The notes: a model not told the origin generated them from the letters alone. Counted from the stretch's first letter, positions 44,143 to 56,200 are shown. The stretch is DNA of 59,149 bases from Hassallia byssoidea VB512170 (GCF_000817785.2 NZ_JTCM02000033.1:1-59149), one strand, 5' to 3'. Numbers and translations are program-made.

Positions 44143-45192
44143 ATGAGCCGCTCTTTTTGGACTCCTCTCCATGCAAAAATACATCGCACGATTGGATCGC
44201 GTCATCTATTTGAACGCAACCAACGCTTATTAGTTGCGGTTTCCGGTGGGCAAGATTCTCTGTGTTTAATCAAATTACTGTTAGATTTACAACCAAAATG
44301 GGGATGGGATTTAGGTATCGCTCACTGCGATCATCGCTGGCGTAGTGACTCTCAAGCTAATGCCAATCATGTAAAAAATTTAGCCGAAAGTTGGAAAATA
44401 TCCTTTTACTTAGAAACTGCTATCGAAGCTTTAAATAGTGAAGCTGCGGCTCGCAACTGGCGGTATCAAGCCTTAAGTGCGATCGCACTTGAACATAATT
44501 ACAACTATATCGTTACAGGTCACACAGCAAGCGATCGCGCTGAAACTCTTCTTTACAACTTAATCCGTGGTACTGGTGCTGATGGTTTGCAAGCTTTAAC
44601 TTGGCAACGCTTATTAACCGATAACATTATCTTAGTGCGTCCACTTTTAGAAATCACTCGCGCCCAAACGAAAGATTTTTGTACAGACTTTCAACTACCA
44701 ATTTGGGAAGATTCTACCAACGAAGATTTGAAGTACACCCGTAACCGCATCCGCCTAGAATTGTTACCATATTTGCAAGAAAATTTCAACCCCCAAGTTC
44801 AATCAGCTTTAGCTCAAACTGCCGAACTTCTGCAAGCCGAAGTGGAATATTTAGAACAAGCAGCCGATCGCTTGCGCGAAGAGGCAATGGGGGAGGGAGA
44901 TGGGGAGACAAGGAGACAAGGAGACAAGGAGACAAAAAGACAAGAGGAGATACTTCCCTCCCCCTTTGCACTCCCCCTAAAACTCAATCGTCGCATTTTG
45001 CAGAAAGCACCATTGGCGTTGCAACGTCGCGTCATGCGTTACTGTTTACAACAAATACTTCCATGTGCCCCTAGTTTTGAGCAAATCGAAAAACTAACAG
45101 CTTTAATTACAGCACCAAACCGATCGCAAACCGATCCATTTCCAGGGGGTGCGATCGCCAAAGTAGAAAACGATTGGATCTATTTTAAATAG
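44143..45192 (+). CDS. tilS: tRNA(Ile)-lysidine synthetase
   Basis: Adds lysine to C34 of the CAU-anticodon tRNA-Ile so that it reads AUA. Protein of 349 aa. PP-loop SGGQDS near residue 31, then HCDHRWRSDS, TGHTASDRAETLLYNLIRGT, RPLLEITRAQ and DSTNEDLKYTRNRIR. About residues 248-273 are a low-complexity insert encoded by GGAGACAA minisatellite units, placed between the catalytic part and the C-terminal helical region. This suggests that the insert is tolerated in an essential enzyme. Confidence 0.95.
   Translation: MSRSFWTPLHAKIHRTIGSRHLFERNQRLLVAVSGGQDSLCLIKLLLDLQPKWGWDLGIAHCDHRWRSDSQANANHVKNLAESWKISFYLETAIEALNSEAAARNWRYQALSAIALEHNYNYIVTGHTASDRAETLLYNLIRGTGADGLQALTWQRLLTDNIILVRPLLEITRAQTKDFCTDFQLPIWEDSTNEDLKYTRNRIRLELLPYLQENFNPQVQSALAQTAELLQAEVEYLEQAADRLREEAMGEGDGETRRQGDKETKRQEEILPSPFALPLKLNRRILQKAPLALQRRVMRYCLQQILPCAPSFEQIEKLTALITAPNRSQTDPFPGGAIAKVENDWIYFK
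44888..44957 (+). repeat. In-frame minisatellite in tilS
   Basis: GGGGGAGGGAGATGG then GGAGACAA units, continuous with the family seen between genes elsewhere in the window, here translated within TilS. Confidence 0.8.
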
Positions 45193-45388
45193 TTAGTTGT
45201 TAGTTGTTAGTTGTTAGTTGTTAGTTGTTGGTTGTTAGTTGTTAGTTGTTGGTTGTTAGTTGTTAGTTGTTGGTTGTTAGTTGTTAGTTGTTGATTAACA
45301 GTCAACAGTCAACAGCTATCGACTATCCACTATCTACTATCCACTATCCACTATCCACTATCCACTATCTACTATCCACTATCCACGC
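45193..45388. repeat. Heptamer arrays between convergent tilS and hmpF
   Basis: About fifteen TAGTTGT/TGGTTGT heptamers from the tilS stop, then ACTATCC/ACTATCT heptamers (45319-45384). Typical short tandemly repeated heptamer type of filamentous cyanobacteria. Confidence 0.92.
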
Positions 45389-45408
45389 TCCTCCGCTCCT
45401 CCTAACTT

Positions 45409-47163
45409 TTAAGAGGCTAACAATTCTGGTTGAATCAAACTTAAAATAGTTTGACGCATCTGGGTAATAGTCTGAAGTTGATAATCACCAGTTTCCTGTA
45501 CTGTAGCCAAAGATTCAGCTATGCCTTGCAGCTTGTGGCGTAAACCGTCCAAGGAATCCTGAATTGGTTGTAGCGTTTCTTGATAAACATTAACTTTAGC
45601 TGAATATTCAGCAGTGGCTATTCGCAACAGTTGCAAATTTTCTGACAACACTTTTAGTTCTTGGTGCTTTTCTTCTTGCTCTTGGATTTGATTATTGAGC
45701 GTTTTCTCGGCTAGCTCAATTTGAGAACGTATCTCTTCAATCTCACGTTCTAAGTTTTGTAGTTCCTCCGACTGTTGTTGTTGCTGCGCCTCCATTTGTC
45801 GCAAAATTGGTACTAAATCTATTTTTTGATCGTCTTCATTGGCAGATGAATGTCCTTGTCGCCGATGCAATACCGCTTGGTGTTGTTTAAAAGACTCGTG
45901 CCGTTCTAACAAACTGCGGCGTTGTCCCACCAATGTTTCATTCAACATTTGGTATAAGTCTTTTTCATCTGCCAATTCCATTTCTAAATTGATATGGTCA
46001 TTGTCAGATGCTTGATTTAACTTACTTTGCAGTTCGTCTATAGTGTCTTGTTTGAATTTAAGTTCAACTTCTTGCTCGTGGACAAAGCTAGAGTCAATTT
46101 GCAACTTTTCGTGCAAGTCCTGCACTGTTTGTTGCAGTTCTTCTAGCGGCATTTTCTCCAAAGCTTCGACATTAACCTGCTCGCCAAGAACTACATCGCC
46201 AGAAATAGCCACCAAAAATTGAATTTGCTGGTGTAAATCTTCTTGGTGTTGTAACTGCTGTTTAAGCATTCGAGCGCACTCTTGTTTACTAGCAAGAGAT
46301 GCTGTATTCATTTTCAAATCTGCTGTTTGCTGCAAGACTGCATTTTGGGTTTGTTGCCATTCAATTTGGCGATCGCACTTTGTTTGCTCTAGCTGGTCAA
46401 TTTCCTCTTGATGTTGAGTAGCCGCACTTCTTAGAGATTCTAATTGTTGCCAGTGTGGGTTAAGAGTAGCTTGCTGGCTTTCCACCATACCATCGGCAAA
46501 ATTAAGATGCTCGCGCACTGTTTCAATCGGAGCAACTTGACTTCTTAGGCGATCGAGCAACTCGCTCAACACCCGGCTTTGCTCCTCATCTAAAACATTT
46601 GGTTGCTGGAATTCTGCTTGATGTTCCTGCAAGCGGCGTTGCTCACCGCGCAAATGCTCCCAAGCGCCTTGTAGTTCGTGGCGATTGCGTTCAAATTCTT
46701 CTCGCAACCGTTCTATTTCCTGTTTTGATGTATCAACTTCTTGCTTTTCGGCTTCCAGACGTTGAAAATCATCATCCATTTGTTGCAGTTGTTCCGCACG
46801 CGCTTCCATTTCCATTTCGCGGCGATTTAACTCTTGTGCCTGAAATGTCAGTGACTCTTTCCACTGGTCAATTTCTTCTTCTTTGAGCTTAAATTTTTCT
46901 ACTTGACGAGAAAAATTTTGCAAAATATTAACTAGCGGACGCCCTGCTTCTTGAATTCTCTGCACTTGACGTTGAGGATTCAATTCAACCAGCACCAGTG
47001 CGCCGTCGTTTAATTTGCTACCGTCTTCAGCCGCGATCGCTTCTTCTGAAACATTACTCCAATTTTGGTCTGTCCGTTGACAAGCCAGTAATTTCAGTTC
47101 TGTTTTAGAACCACCACCGAGTAAGCCGCCTTTTTGTTTTTGTACTTCTGCTAAATACAGCAC
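45409..47163 (-). CDS. hmpF: Pilus motility taxis protein HmpF
   Basis: Protein of 584 aa. The N-terminal about 85 residues (MLYLAEVQKQKGGLLGGGSK, LVLVELNPQRQVQRI) are the conserved HmpF head. The rest is almost entirely long coiled coil rich in Gln/Glu/Leu, with short breaks. In Nostoc punctiforme HmpF is needed for type IV pilus activity and moves between cell poles to set the direction of hormogonium gliding. Here it is divergent from hmpA across a 617-bp region, matching a single hmp locus. Confidence 0.92.
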   Translation of the reverse strand: MLYLAEVQKQKGGLLGGGSKTELKLLACQRTDQNWSNVSEEAIAAEDGSKLNDGALVLVELNPQRQVQRIQEAGRPLVNILQNFSRQVEKFKLKEEEIDQWKESLTFQAQELNRREMEMEARAEQLQQMDDDFQRLEAEKQEVDTSKQEIERLREEFERNRHELQGAWEHLRGEQRRLQEHQAEFQQPNVLDEEQSRVLSELLDRLRSQVAPIETVREHLNFADGMVESQQATLNPHWQQLESLRSAATQHQEEIDQLEQTKCDRQIEWQQTQNAVLQQTADLKMNTASLASKQECARMLKQQLQHQEDLHQQIQFLVAISGDVVLGEQVNVEALEKMPLEELQQTVQDLHEKLQIDSSFVHEQEVELKFKQDTIDELQSKLNQASDNDHINLEMELADEKDLYQMLNETLVGQRRSLLERHESFKQHQAVLHRRQGHSSANEDDQKIDLVPILRQMEAQQQQQSEELQNLEREIEEIRSQIELAEKTLNNQIQEQEEKHQELKVLSENLQLLRIATAEYSAKVNVYQETLQPIQDSLDGLRHKLQGIAESLATVQETGDYQLQTITQMRQTILSLIQPELLAS

Positions 47164-47780
47164 ACCGCTATTCCTTTTGATGCACTTAACGCCCTGTATT
47201 GGGCTATACGTTAAATAATTGCGTAAATTTGTCTGACTTCACCTATATAGGAAAATAAGACAAACAAAACTATTTATAGACGCGAGATTTCGTCTTGATA
47301 TTTATAAAATCAACTTGTCGCGTCTTTACATTTTGTACTGATGGCAGTTGTGATGACTACCGTGTTATCACTAGCATTGTAAAAGTATATTAAACAAAGT
47401 TAAGGTTTGAAGTTAGGGTATCGTTTTCTAATGTGTTCTTTCTATACATGAAGCAGAGTGCGATGTCTTTTGACAAAAAGTCAGCGCATCTACGCCCAAA
47501 AACCGAAATTCATGAAAATTTCTCGACCCAGATTAATATAATGCCCGTCTAAATGCTGTGTTAGGACAACACAGGACAAAAGCGCTTCTTTTTTCAGTCT
47601 GTTGAGCGGAATGAGCGCAAAAATAATTGTAAGGCACATTATACAGTAGCGGTAATTCATGAATTACCGCTACTTACGACACGGTGTCAGATTGCGTAAG
47701 TCCTGTGTTTGAAACATTGAAAAAAAGGGCAAAATTAACATTGAATGTAAATAAAATGACTTGGAGCGCCTTTTAGCTAA
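47164..47780. promoter_or_regulatory. Divergent hmpF/hmpA regulatory region
   Basis: 617 bp without a gene. Contains GACGCG inverted copies (47279-47330) and a perfect 30-bp palindrome at 47645-47674 (arms AGTAGCGGTAATTCA and its complement, no loop). The region must hold promoters for both hmp units. I cannot assign a sigma-factor motif by eye. Confidence 0.55.
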
Positions 47781-49037
47781 ATGTACGGAAATTTAAATGA
47801 AATTGATATTCGTAGTATTCTCCAATTGATTGAGTTGGGGCAGCGAACAGGGCAATTATTTGTAGAAGCCCGTAGTCACAATAGCAACAAACTTAGTGTA
47901 GATGAAGTAATTAGACAGGGTTCTTGGTCTGAGTTTAAACAACAGTCTTGGTACGTATTTTTTCTCAATGGTCAAATTATTTATTGCCAAGATAGCGACA
48001 GCAGTTTGACAAGAATTGCCGATTACTTGCGTCATTACCGAGTTCAGACACGACTTGACAAAGTACAACTTGCTTACCTAGAAACCCTAAATGCTCCAGA
48101 ATACGGCTATCTTTGGACGCTTTTAGAGCGGAATATTATTCAACCAAAAGTGGCGCAAACTATTATCCACCGTTTGGTGCATGAGACATTGTTTGATTTG
48201 CTGAGTTTACATCAAGGTAGCTTCATTTTCGATTTGGGTTCGGCATTTGCCCCGCAATTAACTACCTTAGAAATTGCTCCGCTTGTCACCAAAATTATGA
48301 AGCAGGTGCAAGAGTGGAAGTTGCTTTATCCGCATATTCAATCTCCCGATCAATTTCCGGTGCTTGCTGATATAACTGAACTACGCTCCTCACTGCCAGC
48401 AGCAACGGTGAATAAGTTACAGCAGTGGGTCGATGGTAAAACATCTTTGCGTCAATTGGCTCGGTATCTGAATCGAGACGTTTTGACAGTTGCTAAAGCA
48501 ATATATCCATACGTGCAACAAGGTTGCGTGCATATAGTATATTCAAGTACATCTACGGATGCACAAATACAAAAGAGTCAACAAGAGTTATTACAAAAGG
48601 CACGCATAGTCTGTATTGACGATACGGCTACGATTTGTGAAACTGTAGAGTCTATTTTGAAACCACTTGGTTATGAAGCGATCGCCTTCACCAATCCCCT
48701 AGAAGCGATTAGCCGCATTTTTCAAATCAAGCCAAATCTAATTTTATGCGATATAACCATGCCAGAGTTGGATGGTTACGAAATTTGTGGAATGCTGCGA
48801 CATTCAACAGCATTTCGGCTCGTGCCGATTATCATGCTAAGTAGTAAAAATGCATTTATCGATCGCGTTAGAGCAAGGATGGTTGGGGCATGTGATTATT
48901 TAACAAAACCATTTACAGACACAGAATTGCTGATGCTTGTAGAAAAATATCTCAACTATAGTGTTGTTTGGCGACACAACCAAAACGTAAGACTTGTTGA
49001 TCCCATCCCAGATCGAGTAAAAGATAATATCACATAA
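47781..49037 (+). CDS. hmpA: PatA/PixG-like response regulator HmpA
   Basis: Protein of 418 aa. N-terminal PATAN (DUF4388) domain (MYGNLNEIDIRSILQLIELG) and helical middle, then a receiver about residues 275-395 with acidic DD pair, D324 (LILCDITMPELDG) and K in YLTKPF. In the hmp pathway this is the PatA-type output regulator of the chemotaxis-like system. First gene of hmpABCDE. Confidence 0.9.
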   Translation: MYGNLNEIDIRSILQLIELGQRTGQLFVEARSHNSNKLSVDEVIRQGSWSEFKQQSWYVFFLNGQIIYCQDSDSSLTRIADYLRHYRVQTRLDKVQLAYLETLNAPEYGYLWTLLERNIIQPKVAQTIIHRLVHETLFDLLSLHQGSFIFDLGSAFAPQLTTLEIAPLVTKIMKQVQEWKLLYPHIQSPDQFPVLADITELRSSLPAATVNKLQQWVDGKTSLRQLARYLNRDVLTVAKAIYPYVQQGCVHIVYSSTSTDAQIQKSQQELLQKARIVCIDDTATICETVESILKPLGYEAIAFTNPLEAISRIFQIKPNLILCDITMPELDGYEICGMLRHSTAFRLVPIIMLSSKNAFIDRVRARMVGACDYLTKPFTDTELLMLVEKYLNYSVVWRHNQNVRLVDPIPDRVKDNIT

Positions 49038-49047
49038 TCAGCTTGAC

Positions 49048-49228
49048 TGGGGAATGGGGAGATGGGGAGAGTTCTTGGGAGGGGGAGATGGGGAGACAGG
49101 GAGACAAGGAGACAAGGGAGACAAGGGAGACAAGGGAGACAAGGGAGACTGGGGACTAGAAAAATAATTACCACCAATTACCAACAACCAACAACTAACA
49201 ACCAACAACTAACAACTAACAACTAGCT
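49048..49228. repeat. Minisatellite between hmpA and hmpB
   Basis: GGGGAGAT units, GGGAGACAA units (49095-49150), then CAACAACTAACAAC heptamer-like units. The last are complementary to the TAGTTGT array at 45193. The gap 49038-49350 has no gene. Confidence 0.85.
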
Positions 49229-49350
49229 ACCAACAATTCTCAGTTAAATTAGTGAAAAATAGAATAAATTTATACACGAAATGCTTGCGGGGAAGTCAGG
49301 GAATGCTCCAGATAGGGGAATGTCTACATCAAAAGGTAAATTAGCCATTT

Positions 49351-49716
49351 ATGAGTACAGTTCTGATTGTGGAAGACAGTGTGGCACAAAGGGAGATGAT
49401 TACAGACCTCCTAAAAGCGAGTGGCTTAACAGTCACCCACGCTAGTGACGGATTAGAAGCGTTAGAAGCCATTCAAACCACAGCTCCCGATCTAGTGGTA
49501 TTAGATATTGTCATGCCCAGGATGAATGGCTACGAAGTTTGTCGTCGGCTAAAGTCAGATCCAAAAACCCAAAATGTCCCTGTAGTCATGTGTTCTTCCA
49601 AAGGTGAAGAATTCGATCGCTACTGGGGGATGAAACAAGGCGCCGATGCCTACATAGCTAAACCGTTTCAGCCAACCGAGTTGGTAGGAACAGTCAAACA
49701 ACTGCTGCGAGGATAA
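49351..49716 (+). CDS. hmpB: CheY-like receiver HmpB
   Basis: Single receiver domain of 121 aa with the full phosphorylation site: E8-D9, D52 in LVVLDIVMPRMNG, and K104 in YIAKPF. It is the PilH/PixH-type response regulator of the pilus-control pathway, phosphorylated by HmpE. Separated from hmpC by only 13 nt. Confidence 0.93.
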   Translation: MSTVLIVEDSVAQREMITDLLKASGLTVTHASDGLEALEAIQTTAPDLVVLDIVMPRMNGYEVCRRLKSDPKTQNVPVVMCSSKGEEFDRYWGMKQGADAYIAKPFQPTELVGTVKQLLRG

Positions 49717-49729
49717 GGATGGAAAAAAC

Positions 49730-50260
49730 ATGGTTAAGTTACCGGACTTTTTAGGAGGCAGCGGTCAAGACCACTTCCGTCCTGAATTTCAAGTAGAAAG
49801 TCCTGAAGGTGAGTTACATTTACGGTTTTACATTCCCTCGCATCAGGAGTTTGCACTACCAGCCACAGGCATCCGCGAGGTAATTGAACTAAGTCCCGAT
49901 AGAATTACTCCAATTCCTAATGCTTCTGGTTTACTTTTGGGTACTCTAAATCTACGAGGTCGAGTAATTTGGGTGGCTGATTTGGGTCAATTTTTAGGAG
50001 AAGTAACTCCGTTAAATACCGACAAAGCAGAAATTCCGGTGATTGCTATAGAAGAGCAAGACACAATAGTCGGTTTAGCAGTAGAACAAATTGGTGGCAT
50101 GGACTGGCTTGACGTGCAGCATCTAATCGCACCAAATAACGTGCCAGATGCTATGGCTCCCTTTTTGCGGGGAGAGTGGTTATTAGATGCTCAAAAAAAT
50201 CAGTGTCTGCGACTGCTAGATCAAATGGCTATTTTGCGGAGTGCGCGGTGGGCAGGATGA
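49730..50260 (+). CDS. hmpC: CheW-like adaptor HmpC
   Basis: Protein of 176 aa. Residues about 25-165 are a CheW domain ([56 protein letters not shown]). It links the receptor HmpD to the kinase HmpE. Lies 13 nt after hmpB and 16 nt before the hmpD start. Confidence 0.93.
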   Translation: MVKLPDFLGGSGQDHFRPEFQVESPEGELHLRFYIPSHQEFALPATGIREVIELSPDRITPIPNASGLLLGTLNLRGRVIWVADLGQFLGEVTPLNTDKAEIPVIAIEEQDTIVGLAVEQIGGMDWLDVQHLIAPNNVPDAMAPFLRGEWLLDAQKNQCLRLLDQMAILRSARWAG

Positions 50261-50276
50261 AATTGAGAGGCAGGAA

Positions 50277-53072
50277 ATGGAAGCAAATATAGACGAATAC
50301 TTAGAAATTTATAAACAAGCTTGTACGGCATACGCGCAACAAAATTATGAAGTTGCCGCGACTTTAGTTGACTCTGTGGTACAAGATTTACCCGATGACG
50401 CTAACTGCCATTTGTTGCGGGGTCACGTTTACTATGTTTTGCAACAATACGATGTGGCATCATCAGAATACCAAAAAGTTTTGCAGTTGACGAAGGATGA
50501 AGAAATTATTAGTTTTGCTCGTAATGGTCTTGAAAATGTCAATCAATACCAACAGCAAGAAGAACAAATCGCCGAGGTAGATAATGAGCCTCCCAATTAT
50601 AGCGAGCCTGAGGCTATGATGGGCGCAGGCAATGAAGATAATAACTTTGATTTCAGCTCTGATAGTGAGCATCCGCAAGCTGTGGACGTAATCGAAGAGC
50701 TATCTTTTAGCAGTCCATTTGAAATGCCCACAGATAGTACTGTATTTGGTACGTCACTAGAATCTTCGGATAGCGCTGACAGTAATCCTTTTGCCTTGAA
50801 TGCAGAATCGCAATTAGATTCAAGTAATTGGGACGAGCAATCAAAGTTAGATTTGCCAGCTTTCTGGCAAGAAGATATCTCCCAAGCTAGTGAAGATTCT
50901 ACTGATAAAAATTACCCAATTAACAGCAATAACAGTAGCGGTTCGCCTTTTGAAGAGTTTGTACCATCAACAGGCAATAGCTTAGAAAAACCTGCTGATT
51001 TTTTGATTGAAGTTGAAAATTCCCAAGGATTAATCAGTGAAGAGTTTAAGTCTCAACTAAATAATGTTGAAGATGAAACTTTATTCTTGAGCGAAGTATC
51101 CAGCAAAAATGGGTCTAAACCAACAAATAATTCGGGATACAGCAGTCAAGAAAATAATTTGAAAAGTTCATCATTAAATGGGAATTTTGCTTTTGAGGAA
51201 TCTGAGGATTTAGACTCAACTGACAAAAAGCAAAACGCATTAGAGGATGACGATAGTTTTGACTTTGAAGCTTTTGAGTCTGCCTTTGGCTCAGATGCGT
51301 TAACAGATGAGGAAGATACAAACAGTATAATTAGTGGAAATACTTCCAAAAGCAATAACATTGAGTTTTTAGACGATTTTGATGCCTTTGACGATTTAGG
51401 AAATATTCCTGGTTTTGATATCACAGGAGGAAATTCTAGTTTCAGCGATGTGTCAATACCTTCTGGTTCATTGGATACCAGTAGTAAAATAGGTAAAAAA
51501 GTTTCGCAAGTTCCGCCAACTGTCGAAAATAGCGATCGCGATTCGGAACTCTTCAGTATGACTGGTTCGCAAGAAGCAGTCCCCGTCTTTACCCAAACAG
51601 ATGTCTCGAAAGTAGAACCTGTTGTTAATGTCGAGCAAGGCTTATTAGCACCATTAGAAAATGCTCCCCTGGAACAAAAACAATGGATTATTGCTGGAAC
51701 TGTCGGTATTGTTTCGGCTGTAGTCGTCGCTGTAGTTAGTTTCGGTGCGGCTAATTTGTCAGCCCCGCAACAACGGGAAGGAGTGCGAAATACAGGCTGG
51801 GCAATGGCTCTAGCTGCCGGACTTGCTAGTTTTGGTACAGCTAGCTTTATGGGAAATCTCACACTAAAACAAATTCGCCGCACAACTAAGGATCTGCAAA
51901 CTCAGTTTGATGCGGTGCGTCAAGGAAATCTCAATGTTCAAGCCACGGTATACTCAGAAGATCAATTAGGACAATTAGCCGCTGGTTTCAACGAAATGGC
52001 TAAGGTAATTTTCACCACCACAAATGAAGCTCAACGCAAAGCTGATGAACAAGAAGAAGCAAAAGAAAATCTCCAACGCCAAGTGATTCGGCTGTTGGAC
52101 GATGTGGAAGGAGCAGCCAGGGGAGATTTGACGGTACAAGCTGAGGTGACGGCTGACGTATTGGGAGCAGTTGCAGACGCTTTTAACTTAACAATTCAAA
52201 ATTTGCGGGATATCGTCCAACAAGTGAAAGTGGCAGCGCGGGAAGTGACAAAAGGAGCAACCAATTCAGAAACTTTTGCTAGAGCATTATCTAGTGATGC
52301 TTTGCGACAAGCTGAGGAGTTGGCAGTAACTTTAAATTCCGTGCAGGTGATGACAGACTCGATTCAGCGGGTAGCGGAAGCAGCGCGAGAAGCCGAAACT
52401 GTCACTCGTGAAGCTAGCGCTTTTGCGCTTAAAGGTGGGGAAGCGGTAGAAAACACCGTGGCGGGGATTTTAGAAATTCGCGAAACAGTAGCAGAAACTA
52501 CCCGAAAAGTCAAGCGATTGGCGGAATCTTCCCAAGAAATTTCTAAAATTGTCGCGTTGATTTCGCAAATTGCTTCTAGAACGAATCTGTTAGCGCTGAA
52601 TGCTAGTATTGAAGCAGCCAGAGCCGGAGAAGCTGGAAGAGGATTTGCGATCGTTGCTGATGAAGTGCGTCAGCTTGCAGATAGATCGGCTAAATCTTTG
52701 AAAGAAATTGAAGAAATTGTCCGGCAAATTCAGAGCGAAACTAGTTCTGTAATGACGGCAATGGAAGAAGGCACACAACAGGTAATTCAAGGTACGAAAT
52801 TAGCAGAAGAAGCCAAGCGATCGCTTGAAAATATTATTCAAGTCGCAAATCGCATTGATATTCTTGTGCGTTCTATCACCACTGACACTGTAGAACAAAC
52901 GGAAACCTCTCGCGCTGTGGCTCAGGTAATGCAGTCTGTGGAACTCACAGCGCAAGAAACCTCCCAAGAAGCACAGCGGGTTTCTGGTGCTTTACAACAC
53001 TTAGTAGGTGTATCCCGTGATTTAATCTCCTCCGTTGAACGTTTCAAAGTGGAAACACTTGAAACAAGGTAA
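50277..53072 (+). CDS. hmpD: Methyl-accepting chemotaxis protein HmpD
   Basis: Protein of 931 aa from [14 protein letters not shown], preceded by GAGAGGCAGGAA; an upstream GTG frame is less likely. Residues 1-75 are TPR-like helices. About 80-460 is a long acidic, Ser-rich, probably disordered region. Two membrane helices lie at about 470-495 and 505-530, then two HAMP domains (525-650), then the signalling coiled coil with tip [20 protein letters not shown] and [18 protein letters not shown]. No large outer sensor domain is present. Receptor of the hmp pathway (PilJ/PixJ type). Confidence 0.93.
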   Translation: MEANIDEYLEIYKQACTAYAQQNYEVAATLVDSVVQDLPDDANCHLLRGHVYYVLQQYDVASSEYQKVLQLTKDEEIISFARNGLENVNQYQQQEEQIAEVDNEPPNYSEPEAMMGAGNEDNNFDFSSDSEHPQAVDVIEELSFSSPFEMPTDSTVFGTSLESSDSADSNPFALNAESQLDSSNWDEQSKLDLPAFWQEDISQASEDSTDKNYPINSNNSSGSPFEEFVPSTGNSLEKPADFLIEVENSQGLISEEFKSQLNNVEDETLFLSEVSSKNGSKPTNNSGYSSQENNLKSSSLNGNFAFEESEDLDSTDKKQNALEDDDSFDFEAFESAFGSDALTDEEDTNSIISGNTSKSNNIEFLDDFDAFDDLGNIPGFDITGGNSSFSDVSIPSGSLDTSSKIGKKVSQVPPTVENSDRDSELFSMTGSQEAVPVFTQTDVSKVEPVVNVEQGLLAPLENAPLEQKQWIIAGTVGIVSAVVVAVVSFGAANLSAPQQREGVRNTGWAMALAAGLASFGTASFMGNLTLKQIRRTTKDLQTQFDAVRQGNLNVQATVYSEDQLGQLAAGFNEMAKVIFTTTNEAQRKADEQEEAKENLQRQVIRLLDDVEGAARGDLTVQAEVTADVLGAVADAFNLTIQNLRDIVQQVKVAAREVTKGATNSETFARALSSDALRQAEELAVTLNSVQVMTDSIQRVAEAAREAETVTREASAFALKGGEAVENTVAGILEIRETVAETTRKVKRLAESSQEISKIVALISQIASRTNLLALNASIEAARAGEAGRGFAIVADEVRQLADRSAKSLKEIEEIVRQIQSETSSVMTAMEEGTQQVIQGTKLAEEAKRSLENIIQVANRIDILVRSITTDTVEQTETSRAVAQVMQSVELTAQETSQEAQRVSGALQHLVGVSRDLISSVERFKVETLETR

Positions 53073-53077
53073 AAAAG

Positions 53078-53208
53078 TTATGAGTGATGAGTGATGAGTG
53101 ATGAGTGATGAGTTATTAATTCCTAACTCCTAACTCCTACTCCTAACTCCTAACTCCTAACTCCTAACTCCTACTCCTAACTCCTAACTCCTAACTTTTA
53201 ACTTTGTA
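53078..53208. repeat. Heptamer array between hmpD and hmpE
   Basis: GTGATGA units (53082-53110), a short AT spacer, then ACTCCTA units to the hmpE start. Left and right parts are partly complementary. It ends 2 bases before the hmpE ATG. Confidence 0.9.
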
Positions 53209-53210
53209 GT

Positions 53211-56200
53211 ATGCTGCCGGAACAACAACAGCGCATTTTAGGTTACTTTATTGAAGAAGCAAGAGACCACCTGAATACGATTGAGCAGGGGTTGTTAAAT
53301 CTCCAGAGTACCCTGAACGACCCGGAAATGATTAACGAAGTTTTTCGGGCAGCTCACTCTATCAAAGGGGGAGCGGCGATGCTTGGTCTGAGTAGCATTC
53401 AGCACACGGCTCACCGTTTGGAGGACTGTTTCAAAATTCTCAAAGAGCATCCGGTTCAAATTGACCAAAAGTTAGAATCTTTGTTTCTCGGTGTTTCTGA
53501 TACTTTGAAAGCGCTGTTAGAGCATTTAACTGGACCTTTTGGTTTAACAGAAGATGCTGCTAACACTTTGATGTCAGAAACCGAGCCGGTCTTTGAATGG
53601 TTGTACGAGCATTTGTCCATGCTAGTACAACAAAGTAGCAATCAAGCAACAAGTAATACAGAAATAACTGCATCAAATAACAAATTTCAACCGCAGGAAA
53701 TCTCGACATTACATGTAGCACCGGAAATTAAAAGTGTGGGTGAGTTTCAAACTCAGGTGCTGCAAAAACTACGCGAGATGTTGCAATTATTTAAGCGATC
53801 GCCAACACAAGAAACTCGACAACAACTGCAAGATTGCTGTTATGAGTTAGCGAGATTCGGTGAGTCGTTGAATTTTTCAAATTGGTGTGGTTTGTGTCGT
53901 GACGCTGGAAATGCGATCGCTAATCCCGAAAACAGCTTTCTAGCTTTAGCAAAAACTGTTATTACCGAAATTAAACAAGCTCTGGAATTAGCTACACAAA
54001 ACAGAGACTCAGAAATTGCCATCAGTCCGCAACTAAAAGCACTCTTGAGTGTCTTAGAAATTGACTTATTAGAAATAAGTGATAATTTCATTGCCGAACC
54101 ATCGACAGATAAAAATTTAATAACAGCTAGCACTCTCAGCACTAATAATCTTGATATAGCCGCACCGACAGAAAATAATTTTGCTGATTTCGAGTTGGAG
54201 CCACAAGACTCTATAAACAGTTTAACTGAGTTATCGACACCATTAAACTTTAATAGTGAAGACGCTATCAGCAGTTTAACTGAGTTATCGACACCATTAA
54301 ACTTTGGGAGTGAAGATACTATCAGCAGTTTAAGTGAGTTATCGACACCATTAAACTTTGATAGTCAAGACAGCATCAGCAGTTTAACTGAGTTATCCGC
54401 ATCTGCGAACCAAGACCAAGATAATTTTGCGGATATATTTTCAAGCGATCGCAACAATAGTCAAGACGACAAACTGCTGAATAATAAAAGCATTGATTTG
54501 AATGGACCAGAGGTAGGAATAGCTGAGTTAAATGCTCTTGCGGACTTTTTTGAAGGTGAAACTCCAGACTTGGATGAAACCTGGCAAAAAGTAGAAATTT
54601 TAGATGATACTTCAGATAATGAATTGTCAATTGATATCAGCAACGACACTGAAGATGCTGATAACGATTTTGCAGATTTACTTTCCTTTGAAAAAGAACC
54701 TAGCAGCAATTACCAAACAAATATTACTGCAACCGAAGATTTAACTCTTTTGCAGTTATTTGACGATAACTTACCAGAACAAGCATCGCTATTTCCAGAA
54801 ACAGCTATTACAAACCTTGAGTTGAGCGATAATTCTCTTAGTAACAAAATTTTACCAGAACTTGCATCTAGTTCTGATGAGATTGCCTTGAATAATGAAC
54901 CACCATCAGATGTGGTAGACGATTTCTTGGCATTAACACTCAATGAAAATGAATTATTTTCTCTAGGAGAAGTAACTCAACCAGAAGCTGAGAATATCAA
55001 TGCAACTTTTACCTCCGCGAAAACTTCCTCTTTGAATGACCTTGATAGCATAGAAGAACTATCCACCGACGAGCAAGATAATAATTTTGAGCAGGTTTTA
55101 CCAGAAACAGCGAATGCAAATTTTGTAGAGGAAATTACTTTAACTAATCATCTCCCAGAAATTCCTCAAAGCCAAGAAGAAAGCTTTTCTTTAGATAGTC
55201 TGTTTGCTGCGGAAGAAGAGACAATACCATCTACGACAAAATCAGAATCAGGCGATTTATTTGATTTTTTAAACTTACCAACAGCCGCAGAAATTTCTCA
55301 ATCAGAAGAGGATTTAAACGACTTTTGGAGTCAGGAACCCGAAGAAGAACTTCATGACAGATTTAATCCGCAAGTTGAGCAGGATGCAGTTAGAGCGTTA
55401 GAAGCAAGTTTATTTGCTGCTGCTGCTTCCGGTGACATTTTTGGTAACAATGAGCAAGCGTCATCAGAAAACTTTGATATCGAAGATATAGATATCAGTT
55501 TCTTAGAAGATGATTTGATATTTGCATCAGATGTGGATGATGATTTCTTTGCTCAATTTACATCAACCGAGTCAGAGATTGAACTGTTTAGCGATCGCGA
55601 ATCTACCCAAGATATTCAAAACCTCCCCCAACAGCATACCACCCAATTGCAGCCAGAAAACTTATCGGACGCGATGCTTCCCGAAGCTGTAGATATCGTT
55701 CCCGAATTTACTAAATCATTTGAAGAGGAAACTAATTTATTAGATACTGCTTTTGATGAAAATAACAATGATACGCTAAATATAGAAGATACACCAAAAA
55801 TTGACACTACAGAAAGTTCTTTAGTAGCACAAGATTTCTTGAAGAGAGAAATCGCAATAGATATCAATGCAGAAACTTCTGAACCACAGCTAGAGACACA
55901 AGAAGTTGCACCAAAGGTAAATAATAGCTTCCAAGCTGCCTTGAACTTCACAGAAACACCTTTTTATCAAGATGAAAATTTAGCCGAGTCAGAACTGAAT
56001 TTAATTAATGATTTATTTTCTGGAGAAAATTTACTGCTACCAAACGAGGAATTTCTTCCAGAAACGGTAATAGAAAGTGATAATAATGATTTATTTGCTA
56101 GAGAAAATTTACTGCTACCAAATCAGGAATTTCTTCCAGAAACGGTAGTAGAAAGTGATGATAATAATGTACTTGCTACAGAAAATTTACTTTTAGAGGT

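Noticed and set aside
51146-51883. 245-codon minus-strand ORF inside hmpD
   Set aside because: Ser/Leu-rich antisense frame of the acidic HmpD linker; no start signal or family.
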